Shown here: in pieces, positions 1 through 8,307 of the stretch | Position numbering within the stretch: the first letter of the stretch is position 1 | Layout of the letters: each line of letters starts with the position of its first letter | The notes under the pieces: model-generated | The model's input: only the letters and a program-made list of their open reading frames with translations | Databases searched by the model: none | Told to the model about the DNA's origin: nothing | IMG/VR virus record: IMGVR_UViG_3300024352_000023 | Coordinates: 19,146 to 83,145 of that record | From: a virus | Length of the DNA: 64,000 nucleotides | Direction: 5' to 3' (one strand) | Position numbers and translations under genes: made by a program

Positions 1-1
1 T

Positions 2-892
2 ACAACTAGCATCACAGGCACTACCGTCACCGGTACAACGGCTAACTTCGTAAGCGGTGTTTATACAACACAAATTTCTGGTGCCTTAATCACTGGCAAT
101 GCAGTACAAGCAACAGCAATAACCGGTGTCAATGGCGTATTTACAACCCAGGTTTCTGGTGCAGTTGTAACGGGTGACGCGGGTCGATTTAGTAGTATCA
201 CTGGAATCTCTGGTGTATTTACCAGCAACCTTTCCGGTACCACAATTACTGGTAATACGGTTTTAGGAAGCAACATCACGGGGATCAGTGGTGTATTTAC
301 TACTTCGTTAAGTGGTACAACGATTACCGGAAACACCGGTCAGTTTGGGACATTAACGGGGAATACCGCAGGATTTACTACTGTCACAGGAACAACGATT
401 ACCGGTACGACTGCAAACTTTGTCACTCTCTCCGGTTCTTCCATTACCGGACAGACAGCAAACGTTACTCAAATCACTGGAGTTAGCGGAGTCTTCACGG
501 CTCAGATCTCTGGTGCAACCATCACAGGCGATACGGTTCGAGCAACGACTGGTATTTTTGTTACTAACTCTGGCGATACGTTTATTGCGGGTGGTGCAAC
601 ATTTGTTACCGGCTCTGGTGATGTTCGCCCCAGGGGTTTATTCTCTTTCCCAACCACAGTTGGTACTGCGGGATTCGTTCTGCAAACCAATGGAAATGGT
701 ACAACATCTTGGGTTGTTCAGAGTGGTGGTGGTGGAAGTGCAATCACTACCATCATGCAAAGCAAGATTGTGATTGACGTAAACTTTGGTCTTACTGCTG
801 GATATAATGGATTGAGTCAAGGACCAGTTGAAATTCAAACTGGCTTCACGGTAGACGTTCCAAGTGGGTCACTTTGGAACATACTTGAGTAG
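2..892 (+). CDS. Tail-fibre-like repeat protein, 5' end missing
   Basis: Frame 2 is open from the window edge to TAG at 890-892 (296 codons). The start lies outside the window. The protein is a run of imperfect repeats rich in Thr, Ser, Gly and Val (core like SGTTITGNT followed by GVFTT), ending in a short unique domain with QSGGGGS and a final stretch near VEIQTGFTV. Such repeats fit an elongated beta-structured tail fibre or adhesin. The next gene has the same repeats, so the two are paralogues. Host binding is inferred from repeat type and neighbours; no receptor-binding domain was recognised. Confidence 0.7.
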   Translation, partial: TTSITGTTVTGTTANFVSGVYTTQISGALITGNAVQATAITGVNGVFTTQVSGAVVTGDAGRFSSITGISGVFTSNLSGTTITGNTVLGSNITGISGVFTTSLSGTTITGNTGQFGTLTGNTAGFTTVTGTTITGTTANFVTLSGSSITGQTANVTQITGVSGVFTAQISGATITGDTVRATTGIFVTNSGDTFIAGGATFVTGSGDVRPRGLFSFPTTVGTAGFVLQTNGNGTTSWVVQSGGGGSAITTIMQSKIVIDVNFGLTAGYNGLSQGPVEIQTGFTVDVPSGSLWNILE

Positions 893-933
893 AATTAAAG
901 TAAATTAAAACGTAAGAAGACCAGGAAAATCGA

Positions 934-1710
934 ATGGCTTACGGGACTTTAAAAGTTGATAATTTAACTTATACGTCAGGTGGCTCTGATGCTACAACTA
1001 CCGTTAGCGGGCTGCTTGGCATTGCAGCAGGTAACTTCAATAATATTACGGCAACTGGAACCATATCTGGAGCGACCATTACCGGTAATACAGCTCAATT
1101 CAATACAGTTACAGGTAACACAAGTCAATTCACGACGATTACAGCAGTTACCGGTATTTTTACCACAACTCTTAGCGGTGCCACTGTTCTTGGTCCAACT
1201 CATACTGGATCTGTCGCTAATTTTAATAGTGCAAATTTTACAAGCACAGTAACGGGAACAACATTTAGCGGTACAACTATTAATGCAGTCAGCGCTAATT
1301 TTACGACCAGCATAACTGGAGTTACTGTTACAGGTATCACTGCTAACTTTAGTTCTGGCAACTTTACTACACAAGTTTCTGGTGCTACGACTCGTGATAG
1401 TAAAGGTGATGTCAGAAGCATTCCAGCAAACGCTCAGTCAACCAGTTATACCCTTGTTATTGGAGACGCCGGAAGGCATATTTCTACAACTGCAGGCGTT
1501 ACAGTTCCAGCTTCTGTATTCTCTACTGGAGATGCAATAAGTATCTACAATAATTCCGCTTCAAGCATTACCATTACACAAGGTGCAAGCGTTACCCTAA
1601 GACAAGGGGGTACTGCAAATACAGGAAACAGAACACTTTTATTGAGAGGAGTTGCTACAATACTTTGCGTAGCATCTAATGAATTTGTAATCAACGGAAA
1701 TATTTCTTAA
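934..1710 (+). CDS. Tail-fibre-like repeat protein
   Basis: 258 residues. It begins MAYGTLKVDNLTYTSGGSD, an opening I associate with cyanophage virion structural proteins. Residues about 20-150 repeat the ITG/ISGAT/FTT pattern of the preceding gene. The C-terminal part (about 160-258) is not repetitive and resembles small beta-rich fibre tips. It follows the partial fibre gene after 41 bases and precedes a glycine-rich adhesin-like gene by 7 bases, so the three probably form one fibre cluster. The structural role is inferred. Confidence 0.7.
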   Translation: MAYGTLKVDNLTYTSGGSDATTTVSGLLGIAAGNFNNITATGTISGATITGNTAQFNTVTGNTSQFTTITAVTGIFTTTLSGATVLGPTHTGSVANFNSANFTSTVTGTTFSGTTINAVSANFTTSITGVTVTGITANFSSGNFTTQVSGATTRDSKGDVRSIPANAQSTSYTLVIGDAGRHISTTAGVTVPASVFSTGDAISIYNNSASSITITQGASVTLRQGGTANTGNRTLLLRGVATILCVASNEFVINGNIS

Positions 1711-1717
1711 GAAACAA

Positions 1718-2653
1718 ATGTCTATTCTTCAGCTATTTCTTGCAGGCACTCTTGGAAAAATATCGGGATCTGGGGGGAACTCAACCCTTACCCCTGGTGA
1801 TGGTTATACATACCATGTCTATACATCACCTGGACCATTTACCGTTCTTTCTGGTCGAGGAGATGTAGAGCTATTATCCATTGGCGGCGGTGGCGGCGGC
1901 GGTGGACAAGATGGTCCTGCAGGAGGAGGCGGCGGAGGCGGCGGAGGAGCCGGATATTTAGTTGTACCAGTTTCTCCAAGCACATCTTTATCAGTCACTA
2001 TTGGTGGTGGAGGTACTGGTGGTACTGGTTCTGCTGTAGGTACAGGAGGTGGGGCAGGGGGTACCAACGGTGGTGGTCCAGGAGGCAATGCCGGTCCAAG
2101 CGGGTCATCTGGCGGTGGCGGTGGCGGTGGCGGTTGGACAACTATTCAAAGTGGTGGCGATAATTGGGTAGTTGGTGGCGGTGGTGCTGGTGGCGGTGGA
2201 TCTAACGAAGGACCTGCAAATGAAACAATTGCTAGAGGTGGTGGTTCTCCTGCTAATAGTTATCGCCCCAATTCAAGCACTGGAGATGCGGGTTCTCCAT
2301 ATCCCGGAGATGGAGGTGGTTATGGAGGATGTGGTGGCGGTGTGAATAGTGTAAATGCCTCGTCTGGTGGGGGCAGCGGCGGACAAAGTGGTTTTGGAGG
2401 TTCTAATTACTTTTATCCCGTTGTTGGGGGCAGTGGTGCAACTTATGCAGGAGGTGATGGGGCAATTCAGGGACAGAGTCCAGATCGGGCGGGTGGTTCA
2501 AGATGTCCTGGATTCTTCCCGACCAATCCTGGTTGGTCAGCTGTAATTCCAGCAACAGCAGGAAACGGAGGCGATGGACAACCTGGTCCTTCTCCATCTG
2601 GATCAGGTGCGTCAGGTAATTCTGGAGTAGCAGTGATCCGTTACCCCGTTTAA
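1718..2653 (+). CDS. Glycine-rich fibre/adhesin-like protein
   Basis: 311 residues. A short N-terminal head (about residues 1-50) leads into a very glycine-rich body with runs of 8 or more Gly, interrupted by short polar segments, and a C-terminus ending GVAVIRYPV. Glycine-rich domains ending in a VIRY-like strand occur in phage fibre tips and putative adhesins. The gene lies directly behind two repetitive fibre genes, so a receptor-contacting tip is the likely role. The Gly-coding DNA is a long GGT/GGC/GGA repeat, prone to slippage and recombination. Confidence 0.65.
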   Translation: MSILQLFLAGTLGKISGSGGNSTLTPGDGYTYHVYTSPGPFTVLSGRGDVELLSIGGGGGGGGQDGPAGGGGGGGGGAGYLVVPVSPSTSLSVTIGGGGTGGTGSAVGTGGGAGGTNGGGPGGNAGPSGSSGGGGGGGGWTTIQSGGDNWVVGGGGAGGGGSNEGPANETIARGGGSPANSYRPNSSTGDAGSPYPGDGGGYGGCGGGVNSVNASSGGGSGGQSGFGGSNYFYPVVGGSGATYAGGDGAIQGQSPDRAGGSRCPGFFPTNPGWSAVIPATAGNGGDGQPGPSPSGSGASGNSGVAVIRYPV

Positions 2654-2698
2654 ATCTTAATTTATCTGCTATGATCTGCTTATCTTAAACCTTTAAGA

Positions 2699-3319
2699 AT
2701 GGCGTTTCAAAGCGTTTGGTATTACACAGATATACCCGAAAATATTGTAGAAATTTTAGAAAAAGATTTAATAAAGTCTTTTGAGTCGAAAATGGAAGAT
2801 TCAAAACTGACTGGAGATATTTTAAATAAAGAGATAAGAAATTCTGAGAATACATGGATACCTTCTCACCATTGGATAGGTGGTTTTATTTGGCACTATG
2901 TACAAAGAGCAAATAGAGAAAATTTTTTATATGATCTTCATTGCATAGACAACGAATCTTTGCAATATACAAAATATAAAGAAGGACAATTTTACGGGTG
3001 GCATAATGATTCAGGCTTAGCAGGTTCATATAAACCTGTATCAGTAGGTAACCGAACAGAAGGATTAGCGCAAGATTTTTTCAATCAAAACATCGAGTTA
3101 GTGCGTAAGTTATCTTTTTCTTTGCAATTATCTGATCCAGATTCTTATGAGGGGGGGAATGTGCAATTTCTTGATGAAAAAGGAAAATCTTATTTTGCAC
3201 CGAGAAGAAAAGGTACTATTGTTCTTTTTGACTCAAGAACACAACATCGAGTTCTTAAAGTAAAAAAAGGAGTTAGAAAATCCTTGGTAGGTTGGGTGGT
3301 TGGCCCCCGCTGGAAATAA
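2699..3319 (+). CDS. 2-oxoglutarate/Fe(II)-dependent oxygenase (prolyl-hydroxylase-like)
   Basis: 206 residues. Expected iron ligands are visible as HND in GWHNDSG and the distal His in DSRTQHRV. RKSLVGW supplies a likely 2-oxoglutarate-binding Arg. The segment LSFSLQLSDPDSYEGGNVQF is typical of the double-stranded beta-helix core of PKHD-type hydroxylases, which are common in cyanophages. The substrate is unknown; protein or nucleic-acid hydroxylation are both possible. It lies between fibre genes and a second, divergent oxygenase 6 bases downstream, suggesting a shared virion- or host-modifying task. Confidence 0.82.
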   Translation: MAFQSVWYYTDIPENIVEILEKDLIKSFESKMEDSKLTGDILNKEIRNSENTWIPSHHWIGGFIWHYVQRANRENFLYDLHCIDNESLQYTKYKEGQFYGWHNDSGLAGSYKPVSVGNRTEGLAQDFFNQNIELVRKLSFSLQLSDPDSYEGGNVQFLDEKGKSYFAPRRKGTIVLFDSRTQHRVLKVKKGVRKSLVGWVVGPRWK

Positions 3320-3325
3320 AACATC

Positions 3326-4033
3326 ATGGAAGAAAAGCTTGTTATCGACGCAGAACGTCAAAACACAGGAACAACTTGGACTCGCAATTCTTTTTTTGAA
3401 GAAAATGGTTATTTAATATTAAAAGATCTTTGTGATCCTCAAACTATGGAAGAAAAACCTCCAAAAGACAGGGGACAATTAAATTACTGGGGGAAAAAAT
3501 TAGATCAAGTAAATCATGTCCCAATTGAAGAACAAGTTAAAGGATCCTTGTCTCGTTACTGGTACCCCAAATATAGAAAAATACACACTGAAATTAAGAA
3601 TAAATTAGAGCAAAAATTAGGAAGATCTTTATATGAAACGTATTACTACGATCGTTTTTATTTTCCGGGCCAGGACTTAAAAAAACACGTAGACCGAGAC
3701 GCATGTGAGATTTCAGTAACAGTTCATATAAGTACAAATTTAAAAGGAAAAGAGAAAGAATGGCCAATCTTTGTTAAAACACCTGATATTTATATTGACG
3801 AATCAAAAAAAATAATTTCAAAAAAAGGAGAGGAAAAAGGCGTGATTTTAGCTCCAGGAGATGGCATGGTTTACAAAGGATGTGAAAGACCCCACTGGAG
3901 AACACCAATGCCAGGAAAGCGAAAGTGGTTTGAGTTATTTAAAAAAGACGACTTTTATTATCATCAAATATTTTTTCATTATGTACTGCAAGATGGATGC
4001 AGATCTCATTTTGCTTTTGACACATTAAGGTAA
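3326..4033 (+). CDS. Putative second 2-oxoglutarate/Fe(II) oxygenase
   Basis: 235 residues. HVDRDACEISVTVHIS supplies an HxD pair in the right strand context. A distal His is offered by ERPHWRTPM, with basic residues following in GKRKWFELF. The tail HQIFFHYVLQDG I associate with phage proteins of this kind. This is a more divergent branch than the upstream oxygenase, so the assignment rests on the HxD...H pattern and adjacency. The substrate is unknown. Both genes are AT-rich relative to the replication genes, in keeping with a separately acquired pair. Confidence 0.65.
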   Translation: MEEKLVIDAERQNTGTTWTRNSFFEENGYLILKDLCDPQTMEEKPPKDRGQLNYWGKKLDQVNHVPIEEQVKGSLSRYWYPKYRKIHTEIKNKLEQKLGRSLYETYYYDRFYFPGQDLKKHVDRDACEISVTVHISTNLKGKEKEWPIFVKTPDIYIDESKKIISKKGEEKGVILAPGDGMVYKGCERPHWRTPMPGKRKWFELFKKDDFYYHQIFFHYVLQDGCRSHFAFDTLR

Positions 4034-4050
4034 ACGTTAGGTCAATGTTT

Positions 4051-4056
4051 TATAAT
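4051..4056 (+). promoter_or_regulatory. TATAAT -10-like box
   Basis: Perfect TATAAT ending 20 nt before the ATG at 4077, in a 43-base gap. No clear -35 hexamer is seen. Same spacing as boxes at 13287, 13471, 20839 and 49596. Confidence 0.5.
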
Positions 4057-4076
4057 TAGACAAAGAAGCACTTTTT

Positions 4077-4475
4077 ATGGCTGATACTTTTTTTTGGCAT
4101 ATTATCAACCTCAAGAGAGAGATTGATACCGGTTTTGTTTCAAACGTTGTCTGGCAATTGAACGCAACACGACAACCCCTTGGAACAAATTTTGTTACTT
4201 CAACGCCTACAGGCGTGAGCGGAGAGGTTTTGGATAGTGTTACTTTCCAGGAAAATAATGGTCCTGTTCTGTCCGCCTCGCAAGCAGGTTCCACGGATTT
4301 GCCAAAACCTAATCCAGATATTTTTGTTCCTTATGAAGATTTGACGGAGGCCTTAGTTGTTAATTGGATTACAGATTTTCTTGGAGAAGAAAATGTTTTA
4401 GAGTTAGAAAACGCTTTAAAAATTGATTTGGATAATCAAGAAAATCCAAAAACGGCAAATGGAACTCCCTGGTAA
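4077..4475 (+). CDS. Conserved hypothetical phage protein (MADTFFW family)
   Basis: 132 residues. It begins MADTFFWHIINLKREIDTG, followed by a VVWQLNATR segment with alternating hydrophobic residues, a beta-rich middle and an acidic C-terminal half (EDLTEALVVNW...). Proteins of this type sit near tail-fibre genes in cyanophages as I recall; no biochemical role is known to me. It has its own TATAAT box. Its end overlaps the start of the endolysin gene by 17 bases, which suggests coupled translation. Confidence 0.6.
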   Translation: MADTFFWHIINLKREIDTGFVSNVVWQLNATRQPLGTNFVTSTPTGVSGEVLDSVTFQENNGPVLSASQAGSTDLPKPNPDIFVPYEDLTEALVVNWITDFLGEENVLELENALKIDLDNQENPKTANGTPW

Positions 4476-5481
4476 TTATGAAATAAATTTAATTTATGCG
4501 GCAGAATATTTTAAAAAACTGCCGCATCAAATTAAAGCTTGGGAATGGCTTCAAACAGCTGTTCCCAAGGATGTTATTGATGAATTTGCCAGGCGATACA
4601 GAGATGCTCCTAAACCAGCAGAACAATTTCCCAATACGTGGGAAGGTGTTCTTGCAGCAGCAAAGAAAGCCGGTGCAAAGTTCCCGGAATGCGTTGCTGC
4701 TCAGTGGTATTTAGAGAGTGCGCAAGGAAAACATCTTTCATGCACCCATAACTACTTCGGTATCAAATCAAAAGATGGAGAAGGTTGTTACGTCTCAACT
4801 CAGGAAGTTTACGGTGTTCAGACAGTAACCATCAAAGATTGGTTTAAAGCTTTCGATACGTTGTATGACTGCGTTGATTACCTGGTAACTCGTTGGTACA
4901 AGGACTACAAGGGATATAAAGGTGTTAATCGTGCTAGCAATCGTAATGAATGCGCACGTTTGTTGAAAGAAGAAGGTTACGCTACTGATCCTTCGTATAG
5001 TACAAAATTAATCCAGATCATGGATCGCATGACTGGAACCCCTGGTAATACAGATAAACCAAAATTCAATCCCTGGAGCCCATTCACTTATAAAGTCACA
5101 CCTAACATTACGTATGGAGAGTTGACGCTCAACCAGGAAGCACGTCGATTCACCAAGCAATACCAATGTGACGTAGCACTAGAGCTCTGTCAGTTCCTTG
5201 AAAAAGCCCGTAGTGCGTTTGGTAACAAACCATTGATCATCACCAGTGCTTCTCGTCCGGAGCCCATCAACACACAAGTAGGTGGTGCCAAGAACAGCGA
5301 GCACACTTATAACGCACCATCCAAAGGAGCCGTTGACTTCTACATCGAAGGAGTCGACATCTATAAGGTGCAAGCCTGGTGCGACAAGAACTGGCCTTAC
5401 TCAGTAGGATACGGTGCACCAAAAGGGTTTGTGCATCTTGGCATCAGGGAAGGAAGGCCTCGCGTACGCTGGGACTACTGA
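4459..5481 (+). CDS. Endolysin: glucosaminidase domain plus M15-type peptidase domain
   Basis: 340 residues from ATG 4459. I preferred this to the in-frame codon at 4423, which lies deeper inside the preceding gene. Residues about 45-190 look like a FlgJ/GH73-type N-acetylglucosaminidase (AAQWYLESAQGK, then NYFGIKSKDGEG), with Glu as likely catalytic acid. Residues about 210-340 are an M15-type D-Ala-D-Ala peptidase: TSASRPEP, SEHTYN, AVDFYI and FVHLGIR supply His, Asp and His zinc ligands. Cleaving both glycan and peptide bonds would release progeny. There is no signal peptide, so a holin or other export aid is expected. Confidence 0.85.
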   Translation: MELPGNYEINLIYAAEYFKKLPHQIKAWEWLQTAVPKDVIDEFARRYRDAPKPAEQFPNTWEGVLAAAKKAGAKFPECVAAQWYLESAQGKHLSCTHNYFGIKSKDGEGCYVSTQEVYGVQTVTIKDWFKAFDTLYDCVDYLVTRWYKDYKGYKGVNRASNRNECARLLKEEGYATDPSYSTKLIQIMDRMTGTPGNTDKPKFNPWSPFTYKVTPNITYGELTLNQEARRFTKQYQCDVALELCQFLEKARSAFGNKPLIITSASRPEPINTQVGGAKNSEHTYNAPSKGAVDFYIEGVDIYKVQAWCDKNWPYSVGYGAPKGFVHLGIREGRPRVRWDY

Positions 5482-5482
5482 G

Positions 5483-5644
5483 ATGAAATGTAAGAAAGAT
5501 CCGCGTATACGCGTCAATATGTGCTGGGAACTTGGTGACGAAAAAAAGTGCGTCACTCTTGAGAAGAACAACGCACTTGCAACTCGTGATTGGGTGGAAA
5601 AGCAAGGTGGAACTGTGTTTTGGTTCCAGGCCCTGCCTGATTGA
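5483..5644 (+). CDS. Small basic hypothetical protein
   Basis: 53 residues starting MKCKKDPRIRVN one base after the endolysin stop. A longer in-frame start inside the endolysin is unlikely. It contains VNMCWELGDEKKCVTLEKNN, WVEKQGG and a hydrophobic end TVFWFQALPD. Nothing identifies a function. It is the last plus-strand gene before convergent minus-strand genes; the next stop codon lies immediately adjacent on the other strand. Confidence 0.6.
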   Translation: MKCKKDPRIRVNMCWELGDEKKCVTLEKNNALATRDWVEKQGGTVFWFQALPD

Positions 5645-5809
5645 TCAGCGCTGCTTGGCGCGACCGATGTTCAGAGCAATAAACTCAAGGACTTTGTAAG
5701 CCTTACGCAGGATGTCATCATCCTTAGGCGTAGGAGTCAGAGCGCAAATAGCAGAAGCTGCCGCATGAATTGCCAGTGCAACTTCAATGTATTCGTTAAG
5801 TTTGTGCAT
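5645..5809 (-). CDS. Small helical hypothetical protein
   Basis: 54 residues starting MHKLNEYIEVALAIHAAA. A strong purine-rich ribosome site (GGGAGATACC) lies just before the start. The protein is mostly helical, with hydrophobic and alanine residues in the first half and a basic end (NIGRAKQR). It is the last of a four-gene minus-strand run beginning at 6978. No known family was recognised. Confidence 0.6.
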   Translation of the reverse strand: MHKLNEYIEVALAIHAAASAICALTPTPKDDDILRKAYKVLEFIALNIGRAKQR

Positions 5810-5832
5810 GGGTATCTCCCGTTTCTTTCATT

Positions 5833-5961
5833 CTAACGGTCGAATATATTTTCCTCTTGTACTGCAAAAAAATCTTCCCAATCTTTTTCGGTTGCGTCTG
5901 TGATATTTGGATTGGAGTATTTGTTTTCCTCTTTGTTTAGTTTTTGTTCTTCTTCAGACAT
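5833..5961 (-). CDS. Small acidic hypothetical protein
   Basis: 42 residues starting MSEEEQKLNKEENKYSNP, strongly charged and Glu-rich, ending with DWEDFFAVQEENIFDR. Its ATG overlaps the TGA of the preceding 37-residue gene by eight bases, typical of translational coupling in this genome. Function unknown. The highly acidic composition would fit an inhibitor or DNA-mimic-like peptide, but this is speculation. Confidence 0.5.
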   Translation of the reverse strand: MSEEEQKLNKEENKYSNPNITDATEKDWEDFFAVQEENIFDR

Positions 5962-6067
5962 CGTAAATGCGGCAACATGGAGCGCTTGGATTCTTTTCAC
6001 AATAACGCTTCCAAGCCATCTCAGGTGAATGCTTCTGTTTAAATACAGACAAAAGACGTGTGATCAT
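5954..6067 (-). CDS. Small basic hypothetical protein
   Basis: 37 residues starting MITRLLSVFKQKHSPEMAWK, basic, with a Cys pair (APCCRIYDV). Its ATG overlaps the TGA of the 304-residue gene upstream (ATGA), and its stop overlaps the start of the next small gene. The chained overlaps are the main support. Function unknown. Confidence 0.5.
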   Translation of the reverse strand: MITRLLSVFKQKHSPEMAWKRYCEKNPSAPCCRIYDV

Positions 6068-6978
6068 GGCCTATTTGTCAGTGGGATAAAGAGATCCGGG
6101 AACTTATCATCAGGGTGATGTTGTGCGTTCCAGGCATCCCTCCATTCTGACAGTGTATGATCGTGAATAATATCAAGGAAAGATTCGTTTCCGTATTCAA
6201 GTAAGAAGAAGTCATTGGCAGCAATACCAGCAGTGGTTTGTTGCCCAATCAACCACTCAGAACCATCCAAAACGGTAACAGTTACACCTGAAACAATCTC
6301 GCACAAATCTTGCGTAAAACCGTTAGGCTTCCCTGGCTCTGCTGAAATAACAGTATTAACTGTAACTGGAGAATCAACGGTTACTGTTGTGACTGGATCA
6401 ATTGTTGTTTCTTGCAAGAACAACGTATAGTCTTCTAATGCCAAGAAAAGTTCAGTTTGTGCAAACTCAACAACAATTCCGACTGAATAATCAATCCGTT
6501 CATTGCGTGTGGAAGATACGCAAAGCAAATAACTTCCTGCAGGCAGTGGGTAGTAACGGTCGTCACCACGATCCAGGCGAACAGGATCAAATGAATTGTA
6601 TAGATCAGACTGATGGCTCATTACCGTATCAAGATACGGAATATAAACAGAGCCAACATTATTCAACCCTTGCCTAATGGAATCTGCATCGAAAATCGGC
6701 AGTCCATTGACAGGGTTGGTATTTAAGTCGTAAACAGAAGTTTGAATGTAATTAGGTCTGGGACCACCCTTGGCAACAATGATCCAGGCAGGGCTAACCA
6801 AGTTGATGCGGAACCAGTGGTTATACGTACCACCGCCGTAACCATTCAGACCCACCTGGCTCAAAGGACCAAGCGTACCCGTCAAGTAACGCAAAGAAAG
6901 TTCACCAAACGTGCCAAGGTCCAGTGGATTTTCTTTTGTGCGTTGACGTTGACTAGTTTGATTGGATACCCGTGACAC
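6064..6978 (-). CDS. Putative virion structural protein
   Basis: 304 residues, beta-rich, with segments such as WFRINLVSPAWIIVAKGG and YYPLPAGSYLLCVSSTRNERIDYSVG that look like a carbohydrate- or jelly-roll-type domain. A Thr/Val-rich linker (TTIDPVTTVTVDSPVTVN) follows about residue 190. The C-terminal part contains HDHTLSEWRDAWNAQHHPDD. Its repetitive linker and beta content suggest a virion appendage, but no family is certain. Three tiny genes follow it with overlapping ends. Confidence 0.5.
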   Translation of the reverse strand: MSRVSNQTSQRQRTKENPLDLGTFGELSLRYLTGTLGPLSQVGLNGYGGGTYNHWFRINLVSPAWIIVAKGGPRPNYIQTSVYDLNTNPVNGLPIFDADSIRQGLNNVGSVYIPYLDTVMSHQSDLYNSFDPVRLDRGDDRYYPLPAGSYLLCVSSTRNERIDYSVGIVVEFAQTELFLALEDYTLFLQETTIDPVTTVTVDSPVTVNTVISAEPGKPNGFTQDLCEIVSGVTVTVLDGSEWLIGQQTTAGIAANDFFLLEYGNESFLDIIHDHTLSEWRDAWNAQHHPDDKFPDLFIPLTNRP

Positions 6979-6998
6979 TTCTACCCAACAATCCTTAT

Positions 6999-7682
6999 TT
7001 ATTCATTGTACTCGGGGCGATTCTTGACGTATTCAGGGTTGGTAATGGGGTTTTTGTGATCTCTAAGAATCACCTTGGTCACATCCAGGCCGTTATGCTC
7101 CCCCTGGTTGAACATCATCAACTTTTTGGCTTCAAATTCCGTGACGCAAGGAGCAATCGTTTGAGGAGGAAAGTTTCTGTTGAAGCTTGATACCAAGTGC
7201 AGTGGGTTGCCGCACTTTTTGTTCCCGCACAGACGTGTCACCAACAGGGATCCCACATCCCCCCAGGCGCACTGGTAGATCGCCTTATGGATATTGACGT
7301 TTTCGGACTTCTGTTTGCTGTAGAGGGATCGGTAAGACGGAAGACACACGCGCTTGGGTGTGGTACCAGAGGGTCCATTGATTTCCCAACACTCGTCCGG
7401 GAAGGTGACGTTGACTTGCTTCCAGACCTTGGCGTACTTGATGCGGTAATCAGTCTGTAGGTAGTTCACATCAAATCCACAGACGTTACTGAGGATCTTC
7501 TTGGCGCACTCATAGCACCAATGCTCAGATGAGTCTCGGATGAGATGACCGTGAGGACAAGCAAACCCTGTGTAGTACCCCAGCTCATTGAGTCGTTCTT
7601 CCTCCAGGGACTCGATGGCGTTGACGTGCCTGAATCTCGCGAGTCCCAGCGTGGTTTCAAATGTCTTGATGAAGCTTGCCAT
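6999..7682 (-). CDS. HNH-like endonuclease with N-terminal zinc ribbon
   Basis: 227 residues. Residues about 41-63 hold CPHGHLIRDSSEHWCYECA, a zinc-binding cluster. The middle has CWEINGPSG, and NIHKAIYQCAW is followed by CGNKKCGNPLHL, the arrangement of HNH_3-type homing nucleases in which a His precedes a Cys cluster and a final NPxHL. Such genes are usually mobile. The 120-residue gene just upstream (one base apart) also has HNH-like features. Activity is inferred from the motif. Confidence 0.6.
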   Translation of the reverse strand: MASFIKTFETTLGLARFRHVNAIESLEEERLNELGYYTGFACPHGHLIRDSSEHWCYECAKKILSNVCGFDVNYLQTDYRIKYAKVWKQVNVTFPDECWEINGPSGTTPKRVCLPSYRSLYSKQKSENVNIHKAIYQCAWGDVGSLLVTRLCGNKKCGNPLHLVSSFNRNFPPQTIAPCVTEFEAKKLMMFNQGEHNGLDVTKVILRDHKNPITNPEYVKNRPEYNE

Positions 7683-7683
7683 C

Positions 7684-8046
7684 TCAGTTCAGAACGGTGG
7701 TTTGACGACGGTTGCGGCGAGTACGTGGTTGCTTTTCCTTCCGCGACTCAAGCCACAGCTCAGTAGGCAGCTCATGCTTGGGGCAATCCTCAGGACGCTT
7801 CACGTCTGCGTTCCTGGGGTCTTCGCCCGTACGCAGGTAGTACACGATGCGGTGGGCGTGCAGCTTTTGGTTGTCGATAGAGACCACGTAGTACCTGCCG
7901 TGGTGCTCCAGGTACCCAGCCATATCACCTTCTTTATGGCGACCAGTGGTTTCTGCCCACTCCAGGCCACTGGGGTACTTGTCGGTCAGTCTCAATCTTT
8001 GTTGCATGTATCTCAATGGAGGCATCGGTCGGTACTGACGGGCCAT
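7684..8046 (-). CDS. HNH-family-like small protein, probably homing-related
   Basis: 120 residues. YLEHHGRYYVVSID and LHAHRIVYYLRTGEDPRNADV resemble the beta-hairpin and helix of HNH_3/AP2-type phage endonucleases, where a DH pair normally follows; here the site reads NADV, so a key catalytic residue may be missing. A basic C-terminus (RKEKQPRTRRNRRQ) suggests DNA binding. It may be a degenerate nuclease or a DNA-binding partner of the next gene. A long inverted repeat lies just upstream. Confidence 0.5.
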   Translation of the reverse strand: MARQYRPMPPLRYMQQRLRLTDKYPSGLEWAETTGRHKEGDMAGYLEHHGRYYVVSIDNQKLHAHRIVYYLRTGEDPRNADVKRPEDCPKHELPTELWLESRKEKQPRTRRNRRQTTVLN

Positions 8047-8047
8047 G

Positions 8048-8213
8048 GCAGGTAGGGCGGACTTTCGGACTTTACAGTATTATCTATCTTTCTATGAGCT
8101 AAATAACAACTCGTAGCATCTTGTCATTAAAAGGACTATGACATCTTATTTCCTATTGTCATTTACGCCACGTAAGGATTGAAATACCTCTAAAGTCCGA
8201 ATCCCTGACCTGC
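8048..8213. repeat. Long interrupted inverted repeat upstream of HNH genes
   Basis: GCAGGT at 8048-8053 pairs with ACCTGC at 8208-8213, and TTCGGACTTTA at 8064-8074 pairs perfectly with TAAAGTCCGAA at 8191-8201. Shorter inverted pairs lie inside (for example ATGACA/TGTCAT). The region has no open frame. It could be a folded leader RNA for the minus-strand HNH pair or an end of a mobile unit. Confidence 0.5.
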
Positions 8214-8246
8214 GCTTTTGGTCTCATCATGAGACTGCCTTTCCAT

Positions 8247-8276
8247 AAAAAAGCCCCTCGTTGCGTCGAGAGGCTT
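8247..8276 (-). terminator. Rho-independent terminator
   Basis: Stem AAGCCCCTCG at 8251-8260 with CGAGAGGCTT at 8267-8276 (one mismatch, 6-nt loop), followed on the minus strand by a run of T (A at 8247-8252 on the plus strand). It closes the minus-strand primase-speD-glycosyltransferase operon. Confidence 0.8.
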
Positions 8277-8307
8277 CATCCACCCATGCGGATCGTCCGG
8301 TCAGATC

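Noticed and set aside
8163-8190. GTAAGGATTGAAAT resembling the end of cyanobacterial CRISPR repeats
   Set aside because: Only one copy, no spacers or cas genes nearby, and it lies inside a larger inverted repeat.
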